Source: Macrobrachium rosenbergii
Lineage: Eukaryota; Arthropoda; Malacostraca; Decapoda; Palaemonidae
Direction of reading: 5' to 3'
Length of the DNA: 64,000 nucleotides
NCBI RefSeq assembly: GCF_040412425.1
Contig: NC_089744.1
Span: 43,669,099 to 43,733,098 of the forward strand
This document shows, in pieces, positions 48,920 to 63,269 of the stretch. How positions within the stretch are numbered: the first letter of the stretch is position 1; every line of letters begins with the position of its first letter. The position numbers and the translations under genes were made by a program. The notes under the pieces were generated by a model. The model was not told the DNA's origin, did not search any database, and saw only the letters and a list, made by a program, of their open reading frames with translations.

Positions 48920-49523
48920 TTTCATTGCTCAAGTAATTTCTTGTCTCATCAACTTAAACAGTGTATCTACATCCCATGTGTAATTCTTTGACAGTGTATA
49001 ACATAGTACTCACCTCTTGCTAGCAAGTGAGTAGAGTAAAAGATCCCCCTCCAACTCTTGCATTTATTCAATTGTAGAGAGCGTATCAGCTCAGTGTTAT
49101 TCTTACCTGGAATCATGTCATTCCAGAAGTGTGATCGATGCCGTTACCACCACAGCCATGTGTCTGTGTTCCTGACTGCATGTAAATTTGCACCCTACTG
49201 AGGCTGATAGAATTATTGCCTAATTGGCTTACAGGTCTACTTGCTTATGGCTGGTATTCATAATCGTAATACAATCCAGTTCACTCAATGTTGTGGAAAT
49301 TCCCAACTTACTTACTTCAGTGAAAGCGTCCAGTTTCCTTGGTAATTTTTTCCATGTTGTGATTGTAAATAATAGATTACTGTTAAGAAACTCATTTTCA
49401 CTTGGTGACCTACATTTCTTTGTTATTTTTTGCATCTCCATAGTGTATGGGCTTATGAGGGATTTTCTTGTAAAGATAAATTATTACTTCAAGGCTCAGT
49501 ACTCACAACACCCCCTGTAAGGT
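48631..49523 (+). repeat. Long direct repeat, copy 2
   Basis: Same-orientation relative of 43863-44706. It abuts the gag pseudogene with no gap. It contains a (CT)n of about 15 units at 48887-48917 that copy 1 lacks. Both copies keep a coding-like opening (LFHAGQKYQ), but no protein is recognised. Confidence 0.85.
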
Positions 49524-49526
49524 TGT

Positions 49527-49670
<144 letters not shown>

Positions 49671-50125
49671 AGTATAGAGAATGTGTGTCTATACAGTTGT
49701 ACATCCGATTTTTCAGTTACTCGATATTATATAAGGAAGCGTTGTATAAATTATGAAGTCATTTTCTGAAACTGCATACGTGATGTCTATTGTTTACCTA
49801 CATCATCTTCATCGGCCACACGACTCATCTTAATGATACTCACAAGTGCTTACCATATGTAGAACGGGAAATCACTTTCGACTTATTGAGATGAGACTAT
49901 ATTGAAGTGTCGGCATATGAGCAGTAAGCAGTGCGGTAGTAGATCAGTAATTTATGGATCAGTAAAGACTTTAAGCAATTGGGCAGTACAGAGATTGAAT
50001 AGAGAAGCAATAGACAAGTTAACCAGTAGTGCACTATACAGGCTGTCCAAGGGAGTAGTAGACATATTAACTAGTGGAGCTAAAAGCAAATCAACTACTG
50101 GAGCAGTAGCTTATTCAAAAAGTAT
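49671..50125. other. No recognisable gene; decayed internal repetition at 49915-50120
   Basis: An A/G-rich segment has loosely repeated 'agtagacat/agtagac.agtta' phrases, perhaps an old minisatellite. No coding signature. Confidence 0.3.
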
Positions 50126-50379
50126 ACCTTAGTTTAACCAGACCACTGAGCTGATTAACAGCTCTCCTAGGGCTGGCCCGAAGGATTAGATTTATTTTAC
50201 GTGGCTAAGAACCAACTGGTTACCTAGCAACGGGACCTACAGCTTATTGTGGAATCCAAACCACATTATGACGAGAAATGAATTTTTATCACCAGAAATA
50301 AATTTCTCTAATTCTTCATTGGCCGGTCGGAGAATCGAACTCGGGGCCACCAGAGTGCTAGCCGAGAACGATACCAACC
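50126..50379 (-). repeat. tRNA-derived SINE, family A copy 2 (full-length looking)
   Basis: On the - strand it begins 'ggttggtatcgttctcggct' and has B-box 'gagttcgattctcc' in the tRNA-like head. It continues with the body seen at 9937-10130 and ends in 'ggttaaactaaggta'. Confidence 0.85.
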
Positions 50380-50529
50380 TACAACTTATTGTGGAATCCG
50401 AACCACATTATAACGAGAAATGAATTTCTATCACCAGAAATAAATTTCTCTAATTCTTCATTGGCCGGTCGGAGAATCGAACTCGGGGCCACCAGAGTGC
50501 TAGCTGCTATCCGAGAACGATACCAACCC
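50380..50529 (-). repeat. tRNA-derived SINE, family A copy 3 (partial tandem duplicate)
   Basis: Repeats the head and the first part of the body of copy 2 in the same orientation, immediately adjacent. The head here has a small insertion ('tgctatc') relative to copy 2. Confidence 0.85.
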
Positions 50530-50929
50530 ATCCAGTGATGAACTAGTAGATTATTCAGATGAGCAAGTGCCAGATTAACAACTACAGCATTAAATGGATT
50601 AACCATTGGTGAAGTAGATATGTTATCGACAAAATGGTTGACATGAATGACCAAGGCAGACATTGTTAAAAAGCTGTCTTATTCATTTTCCATAAAAAGG
50701 CTAGACCTAAACCTAAATTTATTAATGCAACGATAGGGAAGATTGAATGAAGGAAAGGAGAGAACATATTGCTGTGGGTCAGCTGAAAAGATGAGGGTGG
50801 GGAAGAGGAGCGTGGGTTGGGCAGTAGCCTACCTCATAATAGTTACTAATAACAAGTCTGCGGCAGTAATAACGCGTCTTCATTACACTACGGCCACTTC
50901 ACCCTCAACTCATCCACAATATTGTTCGG

Positions 50930-50978
<49 letters not shown>

Positions 50979-51127
50979 ATGTTGCCAGATTCAGATCACG
51001 ACTTCCGTGGGAGTCGGTTCTTACGGTAACACAGAACGCTTTACGCTAGAGATTCTTGGCTTTTAAATCGTTAAGGGTCATCAGTGTTCGAATACACAAG
51101 AGATAACTAGGTTCAATTTTGATTATG

Positions 51128-51178
<51 letters not shown>

Positions 51179-51539
51179 TATTTATTTTTTTTTTTTTTAT
51201 ATACCCACACACACACTTGTGTGCCCGTTTGTGCTGCTAGACCTTCTGCAAGTTTTAATCTGTACAGTAACTGCTGACTTCAGAGTTTGACAGCAAAGTC
51301 AAACTTCAGTGTTACCGGGTGTAATTGATTTTTATTAAGTACACAAAGCGAAAGATCCTTTACGATTTATTGAAACAGATATAACTGCCATAGCAACTAT
51401 TTGCAAATAATCATGTCGTATAGAATTAAGCAATATATTATTTTAATAATGGTCATCTATACAATTCTGTTATACTTATTAATATGAAGAATCGTAGTTC
51501 ACAAAACTTGGTACTAAATGTATTCTTTACACATATGCA

Positions 51540-51601
<62 letters not shown>

Positions 51602-52873
51602 TAGCGTGGTCTTAAAAGCTGAATAGAATTCTTCAAGTGCATTCTGAGTCATAAGTTGTTGCAGTGTCAGAAGAAACAGTACAGGCAACCCTAAGAATTG
51701 TTTGGCTTGTATTACCAATGTCACTGCTTCCATCTCATGCATACCAAGTATGATTGCCCCTACACAGTTTGTTACTCGTCCGTACGTTATATATTCATCA
51801 TAAAAAAACTAATTTCTTGTCAAGTTGAGTGAGTAGATTACAGAAATAAGAACCACCATTTATAAGAGAGAGCATTGAGACATTCCGCATTCTCTCCGGG
51901 ATAGTTCTCCAGTGATGATCTACATTGAGATCTCGTAAAACTCATTGCGAGTGATTCTTGAAATCCTTTTCCTTGTGGTTATACTGTATCGCCGAGTGTT
52001 ATTATTGTTCTATATATGATAATGTTCCTGTCTTCCGAAAAAAAAATGTGCAGACCCAATCATTGTCTGGAAAGCCAATTTTTTTTCCGTAGGATGAAAT
52101 TTCCTCCTTTGCCATGTGTTGCGTGTCTTTTTCACAAGGTATATTCTATTTCGTTTATTTTTATGTTCTCTGATATTACAGTTTACTCGAAGCCTTTTAT
52201 ACCAATTGTCAGCGAATGCATACCGGGGTGATCCCCGCGCAAAAGTTGGTAACGCCAGGTTAAATGAAGACTAGCATCTGTTTGAATGGTACGGTGTCTT
52301 TTATTTTCGTAATATCATCCCACTATATTTTTCTCAATGGCCATCCCTGATATTTGTTCTTTTCGAGAGAAGATTTGATATGCAGTGTGTCCATGAAGCG
52401 CCCTTTTATTGTTAACTATACTCAAGCGTACGGTAGCCATAGTGGACGTCATACACCACCCTTGGTCCTCTCTTTTTTGATATTTGGACAATTAAGTGTA
52501 CTAATGGCTACCATAACACTGTCACGAGATTTATACACCAATTAAAAAGCAGCATATGAGTTTAGGAGTATCACCGGATCAGCGTTGCCAGCGCCTTCCT
52601 CCACTTAGCTGAGCTGCCTGATGACGCCGTTCTCGATGGCCATGTTGAAAGTAAGCCACGCAATTCTAGATTGAACGCAGTAGTTTCCTGTCGACGAAAT
52701 CCGGAATTGAACGCAGCCAGTTTTGCACTGAAATTCATAACTTGAGTCATCAAACTGAACGGCACCGTCGCGTCGTCACTTTGTGCGGACGATTATATTG
52801 GCGATTCTTATGGATCTGAAGCAGGGGTTCTCCATTTGGGTTGTCTTGCCTCATTCAGATTATTACTCAGGGG

Positions 52874-52875
<2 letters not shown>
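50530..52875. other. No recognisable gene; several microsatellites
   Basis: Simple tracts: (CT)n 50934-50970, (AT)n 51131-51173, T-rich 51187-51198, (CT)n 51542-51597. The - strand frame 52571-52765 is GC-richer than its surroundings but has no recognisable domain. Confidence 0.4.
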
Positions 52876-52909
<34 letters not shown>

Positions 52910-52924
52910 GTGTGTGTGTGTGTG
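52876..52924. repeat. (CT)n and (GT)n microsatellites
   Basis: (CT)15 followed within a few bases by (GT)7. Confidence 0.95.
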
Positions 52925-55600
<2,676 letters not shown>

Positions 55601-55607
55601 CATCTGA

Positions 55608-55877
55608 GCAAACTTTGCATCTGAGCAGCTTCTGCACGTACTAAAGCCAGCTTGTTCAATTCTTCTTAACACTTTATCAGTTCATCTCTCCTACCTACTG
55701 AGAATGAACATATTGAAAGCTGTATTTTCATTACCGCCGACGTTAGGGGCAATGCCTCTATAATTACCATATTTAGTTAGGTCAGCTTTCTTCGGTGTCT
55801 TTGCCGCGGTTCCCAGTTAGATACATGCATACATACATACATACATTCATTCATTCATTCATACACAAATATATAAC

Positions 55878-55917
<40 letters not shown>

Positions 55918-56144
55918 TTGAATGTATGTATCTATTTGGGAACCGCGGCAAAAACACCGAAGAAAGCTGACTTAACTAAATATGGTAATTATAGAGGCAT
56001 TGTCCCTAACGTCGGCAGTATTGAAAATACAGCTTTCAATATGTTCATTCTCAGTAGGTTGGAGAGATGAACTGATAAAGTGTTAGGAAGAATTGAACAA
56101 GCTGGCTTTAGTAAGTGCAGAAGTTGCCCAGATGCAAAGTTTGC
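55608..56144. repeat. Inverted repeat (223-bp arms) of retrotransposon sequence with a microsatellite loop
   Basis: Arms 55608-55830 and 55922-56144 are near-perfect reverse complements. The loop 55831-55921 is (CATA)n, (CATT)n, (AT)n and (GT)n. The right arm is the in-place start of the non-LTR remnant 55922-57115; the left arm is an inverted extra copy of it. Confidence 0.92.
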
Positions 56145-57115
56145 ATTGAGACATCGCGCAGGAGCTTGCAGAATTTAGAAATCCCCTTCGAATGGTTATG
56201 TTGATTATGAGAACACAATTGACAAAGTCCACGGGCCAAAAGTATTAAATACGTTAAACTATTTCACAGTATTCCTGAACGAAGCAGATGCAGAATCAAT
56301 ATTGACAGATTGTTGTAAATTTATTTGCAGTAGATTATGCAATACTACTGGGAAATCTTATGTCACCTGTGCTGTTTGCCTTCTTAATATATGTTACAAT
56401 GAAAAAATAACTGGACACGGACGAGCAGGTTGAGTTGGGAGTAAGAAAGTTGACAGATGATGCTGTTTCGGTGAGAATAACAGTACAAGACATACTCAGT
56501 TTGCTTCACAGAATGCATCTTGTATCTTGTACGATGAGTTAAGGATAGTCATGGGAAGATAGAAGTAATGAGGACAGAGTATGCACAGTGGGAAGAAAAG
56601 ATTAATGAGGCCGTGTCTTCCAGATATTAAGGACCATTGATTTCCAGTAAAGGTTCTCGTGAGATGGAATTTAGTGAAAGACTAAAAGAGGAAAGCCAAG
56701 ACGTGGAAAAGCTGAGAAAGACTTAAAAATCAAATAGAATGTAATTGCATACGAAAGTAAGTTTATGCATAAGTTTAGTACGATCTGCATTACTAAGCAT
56801 CTGTGAATCATGGTATGACAGTGAAACCTCAACTAAAAGATTTTAACTTGAGAAAAAACCAACAGAACATCGGGAGTCAGGTGGCAGGATAAAGTAAGAA
56901 TTAAAGACATAATGGAAATTACGGAGGTTCCACTTGCAGATTAGATGTGTGTATGCAATTAAATTTTGGTCCACTAAATAAAGCTTTGAACTGACAGTAT
57001 AATGTTAGAAGCACTGAAGTCATAATAAACTTTGTCGGTGAAGAAGGACCTTTTCCGCACTTCTTAAAATGATTCCAAATTACAACTGACTTGGAGAAAG
57101 AAGAAATACAGTTCA
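55922..57115 (+). pseudogene. Non-LTR retrotransposon reverse transcriptase remnant (RTE-like), decayed
   Basis: The + strand reads DLTKYGNYRGIVPNVGSIEN, then LERWTDKVLGRIEQAGF.KCRSC, which fits the DLT.C.NWRGI and EQAGFR.GRS blocks of RTE-like reverse transcriptases. YVDYENTIDKVH at about 56200-56235 corresponds to the 'VDFEKAFDSVH' block, with the catalytic region degraded. Later, decayed pieces at about 56400-56900 suit 'KLTDDA', 'GPLISSKGSREMEF' and 'C.CIRK' positions. Many stops and frame changes. It lies upstream of, and in the same direction as, the LRR exon at 57631, but it is an independent insertion. Confidence 0.7.
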
Positions 57116-57630
57116 TTTAATGCTTGGCTGTGTAAGTCGTCAGCCTCTCATAACTCTTCACTTTGTCGTGTTGTGTGTTTCCAATAACGATTACTATGTC
57201 TGAATGTCAAATGCTCATCAGAGGAAAAATTTGGCCGTGTAGAGAGGTCACTTTTAAATCAAATATTTTCTGTTTTTGAGATTACCTTTCACAGTTGTTC
57301 ATTTTTATTTGTGTGTAAAACTTCTAGGGTAAACTATCATATGTTTTATATGTTGCAGCGCCATATTCAAAAGAATAATGATCAGCTGGGGTAACGTTAC
57401 CTGTCGCACAACCTCTAAGTATATTAATCTATAATACCGTTGGTTTGATTTGCAAAATAATTGATCACATTATTGTCACAAAACGGAATTCCTTCTTTGT
57501 TTGCATCTCTAACTACACTTCTTTATTCGTTTAATTTTCTGAAAATTTGCTTGTTATCGTATATACTAAGTACTGCGTGATAATTTGACGAATGTGTATC
57601 CTAAAATGCGCCAACCCCTTGCTGCTTCAG
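57116..57630. other. Intronic sequence upstream of the LRR exon
   Basis: No upstream exon is recognised. 57612-57630 is a pyrimidine-rich stretch ending in CAG, the acceptor of the next exon. Confidence 0.5.
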
Positions 57631-57849
57631 GTGATCTGCAACGGGGGCGGCCTGGCAGACCTTCCCCTGAATCTGCCCGACACGGTGGAGGAGCTGAGCT
57701 TCGACCGGAACAACCTGTCTTCCCTCACCACCGACATGTTCCGCGAGTGGAGAAAACTCCGCGATATTTCTCTCAACGATAACCAGATCAGGATCATCAA
57801 ACCCTTCGCTTTCAGGGGACTCGGACACCTGAAAAAAATCTTCATCCAG
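57631..57849 (+). CDS. Leucine-rich-repeat receptor-like protein, internal exon (73 codons)
   Basis: The exon is bounded by a 'ttgctgcttcag' acceptor and a 'cag|gtacgc' donor and is open in one frame (219 bp, phase 0 at both ends). It opens with VICNGGGLADLPLNLP, resembling the end of an N-terminal Cys cap, followed by LRR units of 24 residues: VEELSFDRNNLSSL..., LRDISLNDNQIRII..., and the start of LKKIFIQ. GC content is far above the flanks, as for real coding sequence. The ATG at 57592 precedes the acceptor and is not thought to be the start. The FREWRKL and AFRGL phrases resemble the relaxin-family GPCR (LGR type C) ectodomain; other LRR receptors or adhesion proteins remain possible. Confidence 0.85.
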
Positions 57850-57953
57850 GTACGCGGCTTCTCTGCTTCCTTTTTGGATTCCACTTTTCTTTTTTTTCTT
57901 TCCTCTTCCTTTAAACGATGGTAAACTCGTTGTTTAGTACAGCTGGACGACTG

Positions 57954-57984
<31 letters not shown>

Positions 57985-58723
57985 GAATTTGCTATTAAAT
58001 AAATTGTGTTTGCTTACTTTGTATCACATTATGGACACAAACTGTAATATTTAGGAGTTTTCGGTATTTTGATTAGGATGTACAGAGTGGCTCTTAGTGA
58101 AATTCAGAAGGTTCTTCACTATATGGAAACATACTTGAGTTACACTTAGCGTTTTCTATATATATCATTGGAATATACTGTGTTTTTAGCGGAAAACTTT
58201 TTACTCTACTTGATTTTGCTTTTGCATCCAGTTATATCGCTTAACGTCAGCTTTAAGGGGTTTATTGTTTGATCAAGAGAGATTTAAACATAGTTATCAG
58301 AGAAATTATATCGTATTTGTGAAATTGCGGTTTTATCAATGAAAGAATATGCACTGGTAATCTAACCCTGGGTGTATTAGACTTCTTGAACTAAGAGTGG
58401 GTCGAACCTCTTTACCTGCGTCCGCTTCAAATGAATTATACCCATTCTTTATGAACATTTATAAGGAAATTGTAGTTAGACCTTAATTATGTTCACTTTC
58501 TCTGAGACGTTAAAAGAAAAAGTCCTCTGAGGCAAATTTTGAAAAATATTGAATATTATCTGAGGACTAATTCACTTCTCAATCTGTTTTGTGTTATTAT
58601 ATTTTGCGTATTTGTTTGCGGTCATTTATTTGCTAATCTCATTGATATATATCTTTACTCCTCTTTTTTCTCGCTTTTTTTTACTCATATGTGCATTCTA
58701 TCTGTGAAAATTTATGTACATAA

Positions 58724-58724
58724 A

Positions 58725-58786
<62 letters not shown>
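58724..58786. repeat. (AAT)n microsatellite
   Basis: About 20 AAT units within the LRR intron. Confidence 0.97.
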
Positions 58787-58789
<3 letters not shown>

Positions 58790-59397
58790 TTAGCAACAAA
58801 AGTGTAAACGATTTTAGTTTCACAAGTGTCGGTTTGCAGCTTTGCCTGTTCCTATCGTTCATCTTGATAGTTTCTATATATTAGAATTTTATTCAGTTCC
58901 ACTTATTTAAATCTGATGTTTACTTGAGTTAATCACGAGGTGAAAGATCCAAGGTAAAACAAAGTAACTCGTGTGGTTATGTATAGTTTTTTATTCAGTA
59001 AATTATAGACGTTTTATTCCCGTCGTCGCAAGTATAATTTACTATGGTTGAAATATAAAAGAGAAAACGGTATTGACCAGAAAAAAAGACAAATAATTGC
59101 CAAATCACAGTTCTAGCTTCTTGGTTCCTTGATGGAACTGTCTTTTTCGAGTGGATGGGCCAGATGGAATAACAGTATTTGGATGTGGTCGCATGAGATC
59201 TGCAGCACACTTGAGTGACATGCAACTGCTGCGTCATCGAAAGATGACTTGTTATTAGGACCTCCTGGTGACCTTCTCAGGCTATGGGGAGGACGGATGT
59301 GGTGGGCAGTGCACCCACGCCTGCCATCCCCTCCATCCAACCACTTCTTTCAGTCAAGTTAAAAGTACTCGCAATTAATGTTGCCCTCCAAATGTTT

Positions 59398-59399
<2 letters not shown>

Positions 59400-59464
<65 letters not shown>
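59400..59464. repeat. (CT)n microsatellite
   Basis: About 32 CT dinucleotides. Confidence 0.98.
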
Positions 59465-59508
59465 ATATGAAATTAGCGTACTGGCGTTAGCCTGTGCATA
59501 GCAGTGCG

Positions 59509-59537
59509 TTTTTTTTTTTTTTTTTTTTTTTTTTTTT
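59509..59537. repeat. Poly-T tract
   Basis: About 28 T. Confidence 0.95.
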
Positions 59538-59731
59538 GTCTGTCAGACGTCTCTCTCCAATAATTAAGGCTTGTCTTGAATTTCTAGAGATGGTTACTTA
59601 GTGATGTTGATTAAGCTATTGAAGGAGACAGAAATTCTCGTTTTCGTTGAAGCAAAATATATTTTTGCATATGAGTGTCAGTATTTTAGTCTACACAATG
59701 TAATTACAGTAAAATATAGAAAATTACATGA

Positions 59732-59732
59732 G

Positions 59733-59782
<50 letters not shown>
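59732..59782. repeat. (ATT)n microsatellite
   Basis: About 17 ATT units. Confidence 0.97.
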
Positions 59783-59786
<4 letters not shown>

Positions 59787-62049
59787 TTGTGTGTCAGGTG
59801 TATTTTTCCCCTATTGAATATTCATTTGGTTTTGAATGGTTATAATTTGATTGAGGATCGAGAATTTCATGTGGAGGCCTTCACTTTTATCCGAAAGTTG
59901 TGCACATATCTATTTTTTGTAGTTGATTATGAAAGTTGTTATTTCGGATGAAAATCTTAACCTAGAGTTAGAAGATTTTATGTTCCTATCAAATTAATAA
60001 ATCTGTCAGATAGAGCTATATGATATACCAGAGCATTCATATCCAGTAAGAAATACCCAGTGAACAGAAGATCGATGAAGAACCACAGAAATTATTCAGC
60101 TACAGGTGTAGTAATCAAATCAGGGACTAAGTTATCTTATTCTCATTTAGCATTTCTAGAGTTGTCATTATTCCGGGATCTTGAGATGACAAGTACAGGT
60201 ATTATCACATCACGAGGCAACTTCAGTGCTGCTTAGTGATTTTTAGAAGGAGAAGAAGAAAGTTTTTTATTCATACTTTAGTAAGTGAAAAGCCAAGGGA
60301 GAGGTTTCCATTGTACGAAAACTATAATCGTCATTATTACGGAGACGTTCGACATAAGTTTGACAACTCTAAAAGGATAAGTACACGTAAAGATGCCGTG
60401 AAAAGAACAGACACCAACAATCCGGAGGACATACTGCTCTTTGATGTTCATAGCATTAACTGATGAATTTCAACATTTTCAAGTTAGTCTTTCATTAAAG
60501 GAAAAAGGCATCTTATCATGGTAATTACTTTTCAACCAATGTGGAAGCGATGGACTTGTTTCGTGGAGCTGAATGATATGCTCCAGCTCATCTAATTGAC
60601 TATTCTGACTCAGTCGGTGGAGCAGTTAAGGTGCTGGGCCCGTCTTATATTGCCCCGAATGTCATGCAAATGTCATAAACGTTATTGGGTTGTATAACAC
60701 TTACCGGGTTAGATGACGTTAAGTGATGGACAAAGGAAGTAGCATGGCGCATTTATTCTAATGCTGGTATCCTTGGCACCATCAGCTGAAATTGTTTTAA
60801 ATTCTCATGTTCCTGCTTTTTATTTATTTTTTTTTATTTTGCGTTCCTTGAGTTTACTCGCGAAGTTTTCAATTCCTTAGCAATTATTTTCATTACTTAT
60901 TTTTAAATTGGTTCGATCTAAATTAAAAAAAAAAATTATTTCATGTTTTCACAAGATATACTTCCTCAACAATAATATCTTTTCTTCTTTGAAGCATTTT
61001 AGTATGCTTTCGCATGCCCTCTGCTTTCATAATATTTGTTTCCTTAATCTAGATTTTAATATTCTTTTATTTTTTTTTATTAAACTTTGATTTCATAACC
61101 TTTATTGGCGAGCATTAGATAGCATCTCTATAACCATTTCTGTTTGAACCTTTGTCTGCTTTCAATTCCATAACCGTGCTTTTTCCTCCGTTCTAAAGAA
61201 CCATTATCAGCTACTGGAAATGACAGTATCTGGATAATGAAAGATTTTACTTAATGTAGATAATACCAAAACGAATGCTTACAACCTGTAATTTCCACCT
61301 TTCCAGAACAAATTAAATCAGTTTTATACATGATGTTTATATTATTATTGTTATAAAGACATTTTTTCGTGAAGCCGGACTCATTTTTGTTACCTTCCTA
61401 TATGTCAGCTTAAACCAGCTTTTTAACGCCTGTCCAAATAATGGCATATTTGGAGAAAACATCCACAGTTATCTAACTGTGCAACTGAAAAGGAGAATCG
61501 CACAGATTCCCGAAAAATGTCTTTATAGATTCACTTTTTGAAATAAACGTATTTGTACAGTTACACAACTGAGGATTGTTTTTTTTTCTTTATCTTAAGA
61601 CACATGCTTCTTTGAGTATTTTCTAAAAGCATGGGTGTTTTCACTAACGAGATCGAAAATAATGACATTCTAATGCTGTGCATATTTTATACTTTTTCAT
61701 GCGGTTCCAATATCGTTTCCAATAGTTTTCCAGGTTGATAATATAATTTATTACTTGATTTACATTCGATTAATTATACATGAATCTTTTGTGTTGTCAA
61801 GAGAGAGCTTTGTAAGTGTCTTTTACGTTGCATTATTGCTTTCACTCACCTGGATGACATTTGGAACTTTCAGAATAAGACCCTCTCCTTATGTATTACA
61901 TGTAGTGTGCTCTTAAAGAACATCGTTGCCCTAAGTTTCCACTTCGGGTTTTAAGCGAATGGGGTCATTTATAGTAAAGTCAGCTCTATGTTATGTGGTT
62001 CTTCATTATCTCAAGTGCATTTCACCGATTTCTTTATAATATTGTAGTT

Positions 62050-62299
<250 letters not shown>

Positions 62300-62419
62300 T
62301 GCTGGGTATTGAACCTCATTGTGACTAAATGCTGTTTACACCAGACTGACACAATCTTGAATCAGTGTAATCTCCCGTAACTCGAAGATTCCTATTCACA
62401 AAACTTTTTCCGTCCCCAG

Positions 62420-62517
62420 AACAATCCCCTTACGGAGCTGCCTCAGTTCGCTTTTGCAGGGCTGGAAAACGTCAGTCAAATCAACCTGTGCAACAACAAA
62501 ATCTCAAACATCCAGTC
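62420..62517 (+). CDS. Leucine-rich-repeat receptor-like protein, next internal exon (32 codons plus 2 bases)
   Basis: Acceptor 'ttttccgtccccag' and donor 'tc|gtaagt' enclose a 98-bp open exon. It starts with NNPLTELPQFAFAGLEN, completing the LRR begun by LKKIFIQ in the previous exon, and adds VSQINLCNNKISNIQ, the start of a fourth LRR. The donor leaves a phase-2 junction; the following exon was not found to 64000, so the gene runs off the window. As an LRR ectodomain segment it would be extracellular and ligand-binding in the candidate receptor family. Confidence 0.83.
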
Positions 62518-63269
62518 GTAAGTATGACAGATAGGATTAAAAAATGGCTGGGGTTACGTCTTCCTTATGCAGATATTTAAAGGTTGAGATAATTTAGTGA
62601 GGAGGTTAGTGTTGATAGATGGATGTGAATTATTAGTTGGTTAATCTTTTGATCTAAATGTGATCTATATTAGCTAACTAACTTTTCAATCCGTATACCG
62701 TAACACTCATGTTATTTTCTCGCATTTGTGTTCTAACATATACCATTGCTTCCACGAAGGACAGTTCGCTCAGCAGTCCCTTCGTACGTCGTGTTGGTTA
62801 TTGAAATTCTCAAGCATGATAACTCGTTCTTTTTCTCTATTGAGAAACCACCGGCCGTTTGCTAATTAATGTATATTGGGACAGGAAGCTAACGTGCAAT
62901 AACCTTAATAGAATCCCATTAATGTCACTGAGAGCGTTAGGTCAGTTTCCCAAAGATATTGATCAGAGTTCGGAGATTTTCCTACATACGAGAGACTCGG
63001 GTCATATTTTTCAAGGGCAACTGTAGAGGAAAGGAAGATTCTGAAATCCGCCATGATCAGGAATGCCTGTAATATAAATCAGTTTGGGAGCCACGGGGAA
63101 CCAGACTGCATGGATGCGTTGACTTTACAAATTACTCCAGAGCGTTTCACATAGCCACCGATCTCTAGAGAAAAGAATATTAATACATATCAGAAGGCAG
63201 AAGCCACAGAGGAGCAGATGTTTGTAGTAATTAGCAACTTGTATTTGCTACGGTAAAGTTCAGTTTAAA
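62518..63269. other. Intron sequence of the LRR gene; nothing recognised
   Basis: No further LRR exon and no repeat family is recognised. Confidence 0.45.

Noticed and set aside
57592..57630. ATG at 57592 as the start of the LRR protein
   Set aside because: The stretch ends in a good splice acceptor, encodes no signal peptide, and the LRR similarity begins exactly at the acceptor.
60570..60720. tRNA-like SINE ('cggtggagcagttaaggtgct')
   Set aside because: An A-box-like opening but no B box at the required distance.
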